DNA from: Candidatus Zixiibacteriota bacterium
Lineage (GTDB): Bacteria > Zixibacteria > MSB-5A5 > GN15 > FEB-12
Length of the DNA: 64,000 nt
Assembly: GCA_029860345.1 (NCBI GenBank)
Contig: JAOUBJ010000003.1
Location: 194,709-258,708 of the forward strand
Direction: 5' to 3'
Numbering within the stretch: the stretch's first letter is position 1; every line of letters starts with the position of its first letter. Positions 44,860 to 53,241 of this stretch are shown here, in pieces. The translations under genes were made by a program, and so were the position numbers. The notes beneath the pieces were generated by a model. The model worked only from the letters and a program-made list of their open reading frames with translations, was not told where the DNA came from and made no database searches.

Positions 44860-47361
44860 ATGAAAGCTATCATCATGGCCGGTGGTTTCGGTACCCGGCT
44901 GAGACCACTCACAATAAACATACCCAAACCAATGGCGCCTATCGGTAATCTGCCGATGATGGAGCATGTCGTATCCCTGCTGGTCAAGCATGGTGTCGAG
45001 AGTATCACATCGCTTTTGTATTTTCAGGCCGATCATATTCGTGACTACTTCGGCGACGGAAGCTCCTTCGGGGTGAGCATCGACTATGTCCAACCGGATG
45101 ATGACTACGGCACCGCCGGCGCCGTGCGATGTGCTCTGGAGACAACCGATGAGCCGGTGCTGATTATTTCCGGCGATCTGGTGACCGATTTTGACCTGTC
45201 CGAGGCATTCGCCTGGCATCAGCAACATCGAGCCGAGGCCACCCTGCTGTTGACGCGACGTGAGAACCCGCTGGCCTACGGTATCGTGATAACGGACTCC
45301 GATGACCGTATCGTTCGGTTTCTGGAAAAGCCGTCATGGGGCGAGGCATTCTCCGACACCATCAATACCGGAATATACATCCTTGAACCGGCGGCTATCC
45401 GGCTTATTCCACCCGAGACCAATTTTGATTTCGCGCAAAACCTCTTTCCGTTGATGCTGTCGAAGGAGATGGGGTTGTATGGAAAAATCATGGAGGGATA
45501 CTGGAAGGATATCGGTAATGTGGCCGAGTACCGCCGCGCCCACATCGATCTGTTCGACGACAAATTGAAACTCGACTTGAAAACGACCGGTGAAGAAGGT
45601 GATGGCTTCGCCCTGTACCGAGGGGAAAACGTTCAGATAGACAAAGGGGCGCATCTAAGCGGGAAAGTGATTCTCGGCAACGATGTGTCGGTGGGACCCC
45701 AGGCGCGACTGCACAACTGCGTGGTCGGGCATCGTAGTTGGGTGGGGGCCGGCTGCGAGTTCACCAACACCGTCCTCTGGGATGACAATGTGGTTGGCGC
45801 CAAGACTACCATGAGCAACGTTGTGGTCGGTTATCATACCCGCATCGGCCAAAACGTGCAGCTTTTGGACGACGTCATCGTATCCGACGATTGCGCTATA
45901 GGCGACAAGGCCACCGTGCGCGCCAACTGTAAAATCTGGCCGGGCAAGTCGGTCGATGCCGGCGCTATCGTGTCCACCTCAATGGTCTGGGGCGAGAAGT
46001 GGAATCGAGAGCTGTTTACCGACTCAAAAATCGCCGGATTGGCCCTGGTGGAAATCACGCCTGAGATGATGGTCCGAATCGGCGCCGCCTTCGGCGCGTT
46101 TCTTGGCTCCGGCGCGGCGGTGGTTACCAGCCGTGATGCTTCGGATACTTCGAGGCTATTGAAACGTGGTCTGATCGCCGGTCTCCTGGCGGCCGGAGTG
46201 AATGTATCCGACCTGGCCATGCTGCCCATCCCGGTGGTGCGCCACGGACTCAGACGCGGAGACTTCGCCGCCGGTATCTATGTCCGCCACAGCCCCCAGG
46301 ACTATCGAATGATCGATTGCATTTTCTTCGACGGCACAGGGCTGGATCTGCCGACCTCCAAGACGAAAAAGGTCGAACGAATCTACTTCGGCGAGGAGTT
46401 CGAACGGGCATCGCTCGATGCCACCGGTCATCTGGAAATACCTGCGAATGTGCAGGAAAACTATCGCACCGATTTCATGGCTGCGATTAACAGCTCCGTC
46501 ATCAGGCAGGCCGGTTTCAAGCTGGTCGTCGATCATTCCAATGGCTCTTCCAGTCAGATTTTTCCCACTCTGTTTTTCAACCTGGGGATATCCGCGATTG
46601 AGTTGAACGCCAACTTGAATCCGCGCAAGTTCTCAAGCTCCCTTGAAGAACACAGCCAGGCAATCGTTCAACTCTCTTCTATTGTCACCTCGCTCAACTG
46701 CGACATTGGCTTTTTGTTGAATAGCGCCGCTGAGAAACTGACCGCGATCGACGAACTCGGTCGGCCGATCGAGAGTCAACTGCTCTTGCTGATCGTCACC
46801 GATCTGTTTTTGAGCACCAACCAAGCCAGGAAAATCGCAGTCCCGGTGGCCGCATCGATGGGTGTCGAGCAAATAGCCGGTGACCACGGCGTCGAGGTGG
46901 TGCGCGTGGCCAACGATCATCTGGCCATGATGGAGGTCTTCAGACGAGGCGAAGTAGATTTTGTCGGAGGCACCCGAGGCGGATTTATTTTCCCGGGATT
47001 CCAGATGAGCACCGATGCCATGCTGGCGGCGGTGAAACTCCTTGAGATGATGGCCACCACCAAAACACGATTAGGCTCCATCCGTGGCAAGTTCGAACAC
47101 CTGGTCAGGCGGACGGTCTCGGTGCCGTGCCCCTGGTCGATGAAGGGGACGGTCATGCGTAAGTTGATCGTTGGTTCGGACGACAAGCAAAGGCAGTTGA
47201 TCGATGGCGTCCGGATATTTGAGGATGAAGGTTGGGTACTGGTGGCGCCGGATCGCTTGACCGCGGCCTTCAATATATCAGCCGAAGCGGAATCACCGGA
47301 GGGAATCCAGAACCTGATCGAGCGCTACTCGGCCATCGTCGAGGAATCGCAGGACGCATAG
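44860..47361 (+). CDS. NDP-sugar (GDP-mannose-type) pyrophosphorylase fused to a degenerate phosphomannomutase domain
   Basis: 833 residues. The nucleotidyltransferase (1-235) has MAGGFGTRLRPLT, the IPKPMAPIGN lysine region and FLEKP. A left-handed beta-helix follows (about 255-375). Residues 380-830 align with phosphohexomutases, but the catalytic loop reads YVRHSP (474-479) where TASHNP is expected, the metal loop NSAAEK (621-626) where DGDGDR is expected, and the sugar loop GGTRGGF (703-709) where GEMSGH is expected. So only the pyrophosphorylase half is likely to be active, and the mutase half is probably structural or regulatory. It would make GDP-mannose or a similar sugar nucleotide for polysaccharides. 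Long fusions of this type are known; a true mutase must come from elsewhere, such as the gene at 1-380. Confidence 0.88.
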   Translation: MKAIIMAGGFGTRLRPLTINIPKPMAPIGNLPMMEHVVSLLVKHGVESITSLLYFQADHIRDYFGDGSSFGVSIDYVQPDDDYGTAGAVRCALETTDEPVLIISGDLVTDFDLSEAFAWHQQHRAEATLLLTRRENPLAYGIVITDSDDRIVRFLEKPSWGEAFSDTINTGIYILEPAAIRLIPPETNFDFAQNLFPLMLSKEMGLYGKIMEGYWKDIGNVAEYRRAHIDLFDDKLKLDLKTTGEEGDGFALYRGENVQIDKGAHLSGKVILGNDVSVGPQARLHNCVVGHRSWVGAGCEFTNTVLWDDNVVGAKTTMSNVVVGYHTRIGQNVQLLDDVIVSDDCAIGDKATVRANCKIWPGKSVDAGAIVSTSMVWGEKWNRELFTDSKIAGLALVEITPEMMVRIGAAFGAFLGSGAAVVTSRDASDTSRLLKRGLIAGLLAAGVNVSDLAMLPIPVVRHGLRRGDFAAGIYVRHSPQDYRMIDCIFFDGTGLDLPTSKTKKVERIYFGEEFERASLDATGHLEIPANVQENYRTDFMAAINSSVIRQAGFKLVVDHSNGSSSQIFPTLFFNLGISAIELNANLNPRKFSSSLEEHSQAIVQLSSIVTSLNCDIGFLLNSAAEKLTAIDELGRPIESQLLLLIVTDLFLSTNQARKIAVPVAASMGVEQIAGDHGVEVVRVANDHLAMMEVFRRGEVDFVGGTRGGFIFPGFQMSTDAMLAAVKLLEMMATTKTRLGSIRGKFEHLVRRTVSVPCPWSMKGTVMRKLIVGSDDKQRQLIDGVRIFEDEGWVLVAPDRLTAAFNISAEAESPEGIQNLIERYSAIVEESQDA

Positions 47362-47397
47362 CGGCTTTCACCAACAGGTATCCTTACGGCCAGTCTT

Positions 47398-47463
47398 GTA
47401 GGTCAGAACCCTTGTGGTCCTGACTTCCTGTAAAGTGCCAGGTTCCTAAAGGACCTGACCTAC
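47398..47463. repeat. Three-way-junction element J1, copy 3
   Basis: Outer arms GTAGGTCAG (47398-47406) and CTGACCTAC (47455-47463) enclose hairpins with arms GTCAGAACC/GGTCCTGAC and CAGGTTCC/GGACCTG. Confidence 0.68.
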
Positions 47464-47498
47464 TATCTTCGCGGACAGGTATCTGCCCAGTTTGTGGT

Positions 47499-47604
47499 TG
47501 CCGAATCTTCAGATTCGGCAACACGGTTCGTCGGCGATGCGGCTGTCGCGATCTGAAGATCACGCAGGCACAATAGGTTCACCCTTCGACTCCGCTCAGG
47601 GTGA
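47499..47604. repeat. P3 and P1 palindromes
   Basis: P3 at 47499-47520 (arms TGCCGAATCT/AGATTCGGCA), a related CGATCTGAAGATCACGCAGG unit at about 47549-47570, and P1 at 47580-47604 (arms CACCCT/AGGGTG). Confidence 0.68.
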
Positions 47605-47644
47605 GGTTACAAGTATGCAAAGCATCCGGCCGCCATGTTGGGGT

Positions 47645-48115
47645 TTACAGGGAACGAATCCGGCGCAGGCGATCGACGACCAAGGCGGCAATCTCTTCGA
47701 GCATAAGCTTGTCCTGATCGGTAAAGAAAGCCGGTTGATCCGAATCGATATCGATCTCTCCCAGGACAGTGTCACCATCCATCAGCGGCACTACAATTTC
47801 TGAACGAGTGGAAAGTGAACATGCGATAAAGCGTGAGTCGGACTGAACGTCGTCGACAGTGACAGTCGTTTTCTGTGACGCTGCAGCGCCACAGATGCCA
47901 CGGTTGAGTTCGATTTTGACATGCTCTGTCTCCTCTCCGATATAGGGACCCACTTCGAGGTGACTGCCCTGCATCATATAAAAACCGGTCCAGTTGTAAC
48001 CGTCCGAGAAGCCGTCGATCAACTCAATCACGGTCCTTAGCAGCACCGCTTCAGAATCAGCTTCAGTCGCGGCCGTCCTTACAGTATCGATCAACTCAAG
48101 GCGTTGCGATTCCAT
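47645..48115 (-). CDS. GAF-domain protein, probable free methionine-(R)-sulfoxide reductase
   Basis: 156 residues. The GAF fold matches the fRMsr/YebR family: YNWTGFYMMQGSHLEVGPY, NRGICGAAASQ (first active cysteine), RFIACSLSTRSEIVVPL (catalytic cysteine) and VLGEIDIDSD. Such enzymes reduce free Met-R-sulfoxide in the cytoplasm. The longer open frame to 48268 lies inside the upstream gene; the ATG at 48115 overlaps that gene's TAA by one base, so translation is coupled to the UroD-like gene. Confidence 0.83.
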   Translation of the reverse strand: MESQRLELIDTVRTAATEADSEAVLLRTVIELIDGFSDGYNWTGFYMMQGSHLEVGPYIGEETEHVKIELNRGICGAAASQKTTVTVDDVQSDSRFIACSLSTRSEIVVPLMDGDTVLGEIDIDSDQPAFFTDQDKLMLEEIAALVVDRLRRIRSL

Positions 48116-49113
48116 TACAGCTTCTCCCTGATCGCCCGCAGGTTCTCCATGGGTATCTCCGGTGGGATCGAGCAGCCGGGTCCGATGATCAATCGACGAG
48201 GATCGTGATCGGACTTGATCCTGTCGATCTGGTAGCCGACTTCTTCGGGGTTGCTGTGTAGTAGCCATCCGTTTTGATCTACCCCACCCACCAGTGTCAG
48301 GTTCTTGATCTGGTCGGAGGCATTGTCCAGAGGCAGATTGGTTGGATCACAACAGTCCCAATTGGCCAACTGGCAGTGGTGGTCAAGGCCGGCCAGTTGT
48401 TTTAGATAGTTGTTCGATTCGCAAACGTGCAGAAGATTAATCGCATCGCTCTCAGACGCTTCGATGACCTTGAGATCGTGGGGCAGTCCAAACCGTTCGT
48501 ACTCCTCCCAGGTTAGCATGTCTCTGGTTGCCCACTGGGTGGTGGCATAAAAAACCCCGTCGGCCCCGGCATTACGCAGGTCGCTGGTGAAGGCGGCGAA
48601 GGTTTCGGCGATGGCTTCCAGGGCAGGTTGGACTGAATCCGGATCGGACCTGAGATGCTCAAGCAGCGTCTGATGGTTTTCTACCAACCGTCCGGCCACT
48701 GACAACGGCGTGAAGACTGTCATCAGAATGGGCAGCTCCTTGCCCAGAGCCTTGCGGATTCCGGCAACGACTTTGAGGTGCTCGGCCAGCGGTGGGCTGG
48801 ACAGCGGCAGCCGCTGTATCTTCGTCCAGTCATCAGGCGTGACCACCGGAAAGTTGCTCTTGCCATGCTTTGTGAACTCGTGGTGGGAATACTCAAGCTG
48901 CACACCCCAGCCCTGGGCGTGATAATCGGCGCGCGGGTTGAGCTTCATGAAATCCCAGTCGAGCATCTTCTGAAAACCAACCATCGCCTCGATAGTACCC
49001 TCGGCATGGTGTTCCATGTGAAAGAAATGGCGCCAAAATGAAGCGGCGAACCGATCCGGTTTCTCACCGGCCAGGATCATCTGGCAGCGTTCGCGATGAT
49101 TATACTTATCCAT
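48115..49113 (-). CDS. Uroporphyrinogen decarboxylase-family protein
   Basis: 332 residues with the UroD TIM-barrel pattern (PILMTVFTPLSVAGRLV, ADGVFYATTQWATRDMLTWE, HVCESNNYLKQLAGL, LVGGVDQNG, RRLIIGPGCSIPPEIP). Many members are not haem enzymes but methyltransferases acting with corrinoids or coenzyme M-like thiols (MtaA, CmuA types); the GPGCSIPPE segment resembles those. No other haem gene is nearby. Pairing with an fRMsr-like gene suggests sulfur or methyl metabolism (inference). The start ATG lacks a strong ribosome site. Confidence 0.83.
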   Translation of the reverse strand: MDKYNHRERCQMILAGEKPDRFAASFWRHFFHMEHHAEGTIEAMVGFQKMLDWDFMKLNPRADYHAQGWGVQLEYSHHEFTKHGKSNFPVVTPDDWTKIQRLPLSSPPLAEHLKVVAGIRKALGKELPILMTVFTPLSVAGRLVENHQTLLEHLRSDPDSVQPALEAIAETFAAFTSDLRNAGADGVFYATTQWATRDMLTWEEYERFGLPHDLKVIEASESDAINLLHVCESNNYLKQLAGLDHHCQLANWDCCDPTNLPLDNASDQIKNLTLVGGVDQNGWLLHSNPEEVGYQIDRIKSDHDPRRLIIGPGCSIPPEIPMENLRAIREKL

Positions 49114-49161
49114 AGCAGGTGCCTGTTAATTGCGCAGGTTCTGATGTTCTATCGATTGATT

Positions 49162-49290
49162 CAGGTGCTGTCAGGTGACTCGCCTGACGGCCATTTGGGA
49201 GAGAACAGGGCGTGGTGCCCGCGTGATATTCGGATCGCGCGGGAGTAGACACAGGGGGATCGACTCGTGGCCGAGTCTGAAGACTCGGCC
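49162..49290. repeat. P4 and P3 palindromes
   Basis: P4 hairpin (GTCAGGTGACTCGCCTGAC) at about 49171-49190, which is an internal part of the MITE-like element, and P3 (arms GGCCGAGTCT/AGACTCGGCC) at 49269-49290. They lie in the gap between the DUF169 and UroD-family genes. Confidence 0.6.
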
Positions 49291-49347
49291 ACCACAAGAA
49301 GACGTCGGTAAACAGACCCCTACGGTTCGATCTCGTCTGCCTATCGA

Positions 49348-50124
49348 TCACTTGTCCCCCCACTGCTCAAACAACCGGTAGTAGTGCTTGGGGTACTCAG
49401 GTTCGGCGCGCAAGTAGCTTGGGATGGGAAACCGGATACCACCTTTGTGGGTTTCTGAAAGCCCGGCCACAATCTGCTGTTCCATACCGCTCGGAATGGT
49501 CAAGGCCATTTCATGATCCTGGGTCTGTCCAAAAACGCGGTCGCCGTAGCAAGGCAGGACTACTTGCGGTTTGTTGGTGTTGATCGTCTCAATGCAAATA
49601 TCAGCGCAATCGAGCCGACCGGAAAAGCGTGAGTTTATGTACCCACCGTCCTTGTGAAGACAGGCCACCAACAAGCGCATCACCTGGGCCGAGTTGCCGT
49701 AGATCAGGTATAAATCCGGTTCAAATCCGGCCCGACCGATCGGCGCCGTGAGGATATGGCTGTACTGTTGAAAGTTAAACTTCGGCACATCGGCTTCGGT
49801 GCGTTGGCCCGCTTCTTTGGACTCGGTGAACATGCCCGAGCACATCTCGCCGCAGGTGAAAGCGTCCACTTCCGGTTTGAACCCGAAGGCGGTCAGAGCC
49901 AGCGGGCAGTTGATATCTTCAACACCTACGGCCATCTGCCATCCATAGCGACGGGCGATCGAGAAAGTCTGGCATACAGCCACCGGATGTCCGAATTCCT
50001 GACGGGGTCGCTTTGTCCTTTCCGGCAATGTCTCCCCCGGTTTTACCATTCGCACCGCCAGGGGATAACTGTCCGGGCGGACATGCCTGCTAATAGCCTG
50101 GTCCAACTGAGTTTTGGCGTCCAT
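49348..50124 (-). CDS. DUF169 family protein
   Basis: Predicted 258 residues; ATG codons at 50145 and 50199 offer longer starts, and no start has a clear ribosome site. Conserved cysteines occur in CQTFSIARRYGWQM, VEDINCPLAL, CGEMCSGMF and RLDCADICIET, and VLPCYGDRVFG follows. The DUF169 family is widespread in anaerobes and archaea, of unknown function, and the cysteines suggest metal or cofactor binding. It lies between repeat-rich gaps on the minus strand and may be monocistronic. Confidence 0.85.
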   Translation of the reverse strand: MDAKTQLDQAISRHVRPDSYPLAVRMVKPGETLPERTKRPRQEFGHPVAVCQTFSIARRYGWQMAVGVEDINCPLALTAFGFKPEVDAFTCGEMCSGMFTESKEAGQRTEADVPKFNFQQYSHILTAPIGRAGFEPDLYLIYGNSAQVMRLLVACLHKDGGYINSRFSGRLDCADICIETINTNKPQVVLPCYGDRVFGQTQDHEMALTIPSGMEQQIVAGLSETHKGGIRFPIPSYLRAEPEYPKHYYRLFEQWGDK

Positions 50125-50362
50125 ATTCACTTTCGGCACTCTCATTCTTCCATAGATAAACGTGCTGTGGCCTATTTGGTTCGGCCCACCGGGCAACAAG
50201 CCGGTGCGGCAGACTTAGAGGGCAATATAAGTGATGTTTATCGATGGGGTCAACGCTGTTTATTGCTTGAGTAAAACCTGAGGGAACCTTCAGTCTTTCA
50301 AGCGATTGCCGAAACTAATAATGATGTAGTCTATCGCGAGTAAACTCAGACGGAGTGTTTTG

Positions 50363-51766
50363 ATGCCCACCAAGATTTTGGTCATAGACGACGAAGATTC
50401 CATGTGCAATTTCATGGAGATCATGCTGGCCAAGGCAGGCTACACTGTCGATACCGTTGTCTCTGCTCCTGACGGCGTTTCGATGCTCAAAGAGAAGAAC
50501 TACGACCTGGTCATTGCCGATTTGAATATGCCCGAAATGTCCGGCATTGACGTGCTCAAACAGATTCGTGCCTTTAAGAAGGATCAGGACCTGGTTGTGA
50601 TGACCGCCTATGCCTCGGTGGAAACGGCCATCGAAGCAATGAAACAAGGCGCCGCCGATTACATCACCAAACCATTCAAAGTGGATGAGATCAAGCTGAC
50701 AATCGAAAAGATTATCAACCGTCGACACCTGCTGATCGAGAACGACACACTCAAAAAACAACTCCAGGGCGATAACTCATTCGACAATTTCATTGGCACC
50801 TCCGAACAGGTTGCCAAGCTGAAGAAACTGGCCCGCCGGGTGGCCTCGTCCGACTCGACGGTTCTGGTCTTGGGTGAATCCGGCACCGGTAAAGACCTGA
50901 TCGCCAAGGCCATTCATCATCATTCGCCACGTTGCGGCGGCCAGTTCGTAACTATCAATTGCGCCGCCCTGCCCGAGCAACTGTTGGAGTCGGAACTCTT
51001 CGGCCATAAAAAAGGGGCCTTCACCGGCGCCATTCGAGATAAAGAAGGACTCTTCAAAGCAGCCGACGGCGGCACCTTTTTTCTCGACGAAATCGGCAAC
51101 ACTTCTCTGGCTATTCAGGTGAAACTCCTGAGAGTTCTCGAAGACAAGACAATCACACCGGTGGGCGAGACCAAACCGGTTGAGGTTGATGTTCGGCTTA
51201 TCGCGGCCACCAACTCAGACCTGGAAGATGATGTCAAGGCCGGGCGGTTCCGCGCTGATTTGTTCTACCGTCTTAACGTGATCCCTTTGCACATCCCTCC
51301 TTTGCGGGAACGGAAAGAAGACATAAAACTGCTGACCGGCCATTTCATTAACCTCTATTGCAGCAAGCTCAACTGCACCCTGAAGAACGTGTCTGAAACA
51401 GCGGTAGACCTTCTGAAAAACTACCACTGGCCGGGCAATGTCCGAGAGCTTGAGAACATGATAGAACAATCCGTCCTGCTGGTCCGGTCCGATACTATCG
51501 AAGCCTCCGACCTGCCGGACAAAATCAACACTACTCCGCAGATGGGGGTGGTGCAGGAATCTCAGCCGTCGACACCCACCCTTGAGTCGATCGAGAAAGC
51601 ATATATCCACTTCGTGATGAGCCAGACCGACGGCAAAAAGGCCAAGGCGGCCAAGATTCTGGGGATCGACACCTCCACGTTATACCGAAAAATCGAACGA
51701 TATGGTTTGAAGGATACCGCCGGTTCGAAGGACACCGAGGGGCTCAAATCGATCAAAGTAGATTAG
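50363..51766 (+). CDS. Sigma-54-dependent response regulator (PilR/NtrC type)
   Basis: 467 residues: a receiver domain (1-125) with phospho-acceptor Asp in LVIADLNMPEMSG and the Lys in YITKPFK; a AAA+ domain (about 145-380) with Walker A GESGTGKD, the sigma-54 contact GAFTGA and Walker B GGTFFLDEIG; and a Fis-type helix-turn-helix (KKAKAAKILGIDTSTLYRKI). It activates sigma-54 promoters when phosphorylated. GGAG lies eight bases before the ATG at 50363. No histidine kinase gene is adjacent. Since the next gene is a pilin with a -24/-12-like promoter, a PilR role is likely (inference). Confidence 0.93.
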   Translation: MPTKILVIDDEDSMCNFMEIMLAKAGYTVDTVVSAPDGVSMLKEKNYDLVIADLNMPEMSGIDVLKQIRAFKKDQDLVVMTAYASVETAIEAMKQGAADYITKPFKVDEIKLTIEKIINRRHLLIENDTLKKQLQGDNSFDNFIGTSEQVAKLKKLARRVASSDSTVLVLGESGTGKDLIAKAIHHHSPRCGGQFVTINCAALPEQLLESELFGHKKGAFTGAIRDKEGLFKAADGGTFFLDEIGNTSLAIQVKLLRVLEDKTITPVGETKPVEVDVRLIAATNSDLEDDVKAGRFRADLFYRLNVIPLHIPPLRERKEDIKLLTGHFINLYCSKLNCTLKNVSETAVDLLKNYHWPGNVRELENMIEQSVLLVRSDTIEASDLPDKINTTPQMGVVQESQPSTPTLESIEKAYIHFVMSQTDGKKAKAAKILGIDTSTLYRKIERYGLKDTAGSKDTEGLKSIKVD

Positions 51767-51787
51767 TAGGAAATTCAGGCAGCTCAA

Positions 51788-51803
51788 AGGAACACGATTT
51801 GCC
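51788..51803 (+). promoter_or_regulatory. Putative sigma-54 (-24/-12) promoter of pilin gene 1
   Basis: AGGAACACGATTTGCC has GG at 51789-51790 and GC at 51801-51802, the invariant 12-base offset of sigma-54 promoters, with the TTTGC half matching well and AGGAAC imperfectly matching TGGCAC. The start codon lies about 45 bases downstream. Confidence 0.5.
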
Positions 51804-51847
51804 ACTATTCGGCGGTGCAGTGACCGAACTCATGACATGAGGACACT

Positions 51848-52291
51848 ATGAAGATACTCAGAAATAGCTCAGCCGGATTCACACTGATCGAGTTGATGAT
51901 CGTGGTAGTGATAGTAGGCATACTAACGGCCCTGGCCATTCCCCGGTATATGTCGGCCTCCACCAAAACCAAACAGGCGGAAGCCAAATCGATCCTCAAG
52001 CAGATTTATGTCAACGAACGCACTTTTCGTCAACAGGAGGGGAACAACGCCTATTATATTCCGGCCGGACCGGCCTCGGCGTTAACCCCCAACGCTCTCA
52101 ACCAAATCTGGATAGAGATCGGCTCCACCGCCAAGTATAGTTTCACCGTGGTCAGTGTGGGCAACGGCTTTCTGGCCACAGCCGAGGGGAACATAGACGA
52201 TGATGCGGCCGTGGACACCTGGACTATTGACGATGCCGGTGTGCTGACTTGCACTTGTAACGATGTTGATGAGTCCGCCCCCTGTGCTTAA
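51848..52291 (+). CDS. Type IV pilin-like protein 1
   Basis: 147 residues. The prepilin peptidase site is in NSSAG/FTLIELMIVVVIVG with Glu at +5, followed by a hydrophobic alpha-helix. The globular part ends in a C-terminal cysteine group (LTCTCNDVDESAPCA) that could form the disulfide loop of PilA-type pilins. GAGG precedes the ATG. It is paralogous to the gene at 52712-53149, sharing IPRYM/IPRFM, LKQIY and a DDDAAxDxWTID segment. It has its own terminator. Confidence 0.93.
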   Translation: MKILRNSSAGFTLIELMIVVVIVGILTALAIPRYMSASTKTKQAEAKSILKQIYVNERTFRQQEGNNAYYIPAGPASALTPNALNQIWIEIGSTAKYSFTVVSVGNGFLATAEGNIDDDAAVDTWTIDDAGVLTCTCNDVDESAPCA

Positions 52292-52316
52292 GCTGCTACC
52301 GGCCTGAAAATGCTTG

Positions 52317-52345
52317 AGGCGCCCTTTGTGGGGGCGCCTTTTTTT
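52317..52345 (+). terminator. Rho-independent terminator of pilin gene 1
   Basis: Stem AGGCGCCC/GGGCGCCT (52317-52324 and 52332-52339), seven-base loop, seven T. Confidence 0.9.
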
Positions 52346-52403
52346 GTCTTTGTAAGCTCCACCCCGTCTCTCCGAAAGCGGCCTTAAGCTTGTCGCATGT
52401 TGG

Positions 52404-52431
52404 CAAACCCCGCGGAACGTTACGGGGTTTG
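52404..52431 (+). other. Stable hairpin in the leader region of pilin gene 2
   Basis: Perfect 9-bp stem CAAACCCCG/CGGGGTTTG around a 10-base loop, not followed by a T-run. It lies in the 366-bp gap 52346-52711 upstream of pilin gene 2. I see no clear sigma-54 or sigma-70 promoter and no known riboswitch consensus in this gap. Confidence 0.5.
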
Positions 52432-52711
52432 GACCTGAACACAACTGTGGCCAAACTCTATCTAATCCGAGCCTATTGTCATTGCATTTTGCCATGCTTT
52501 TTCGCAAGACGCAACTGCTCTCACTGCGAAAACCTGTCAAAAATGTGGAGGTTAGACCATACATATTAGCCACTTAGAGAAGAACCTATGCCTTCAAAGG
52601 ACTTACAAGCTGTGCAGAAAAAGTCGGCTGGTTTTGCACGGTTTATGCGATAGTCCCCTGCAGAAGAAGACACGAAACCAAGAACCGGAAGACCAACCCA
52701 AGGAGGTCGCA

Positions 52712-53149
52712 ATGTTCAGTCGTATTCACAATCGCAAGGGTTTCACCCTCATCGAGTTGATGATCGTTGTCGTGATCATCGGCATTCTGGCCGCTCTGGC
52801 CATCCCGCGTTTCATGCAGGCTACCACCAAGTCCAAGCAGTCGGAAGCCAAGCAGATTCTGAAGCAGATCTACACCATGCAGCGTGCCTACCGTCAGGAA
52901 AACGGCCTCTACGCCCATAACGGAGATGCCAGCACCTTAGGTGTTGACTACGTCTTCGCGGATATCGGTGTTGAAGTCAGTGGCGAAGCCACCTACGTTT
53001 ACACCATGACGGCCGCCAACAACACTTTCTCCTGCACCGCCACCGCCAACCTGGATGACGATGCTGCGATTGATAGTTGGACTATCGATCAGACTGGATT
53101 ACTCGCTCCAGACTGTGATGATGTTGTTGAGGCTGCGGCTTGCGCATAG
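52712..53149 (+). CDS. Type IV pilin-like protein 2 (major pilin candidate)
   Basis: 145 residues from the ATG at 52712, which has a strong AAGGAGG site; the longer open frame from 52634 is not needed. The prepilin site is NRKG/FTLIELMIVVVIIG. The globular part (GEATYVYTMTAANNTFSCTA) ends LLAPDCDDVVEAAACA with C-terminal cysteines. The strong ribosome site, strong terminator and separate leader suggest this is the more highly made of the two pilins (inference). Confidence 0.94.
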   Translation: MFSRIHNRKGFTLIELMIVVVIIGILAALAIPRFMQATTKSKQSEAKQILKQIYTMQRAYRQENGLYAHNGDASTLGVDYVFADIGVEVSGEATYVYTMTAANNTFSCTATANLDDDAAIDSWTIDQTGLLAPDCDDVVEAAACA

Positions 53150-53171
53150 AGCCAAGCTGAACTCAGACAAC

Positions 53172-53200
53172 AAAGCGCCCCTCCGGGGGCGCTTTTTTTT
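53172..53200 (+). terminator. Rho-independent terminator of pilin gene 2
   Basis: Stem AAAGCGCCCC/GGGGCGCTTT (53172-53181 and 53186-53195), UCCG loop, long T-run. It also lies downstream of the convergent gene at 53242. Confidence 0.92.
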
Positions 53201-53241
53201 TGGTGATAAGTCACCTGAGTTTCAACGGCCTGTGCTAGCCG

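Noticed and set aside
52346-52711. c-di-GMP (GEMM) riboswitch upstream of pilin 2
   Set aside because: The conserved CACGCA and AGGGCAAACC segments and the receptor loop are absent.
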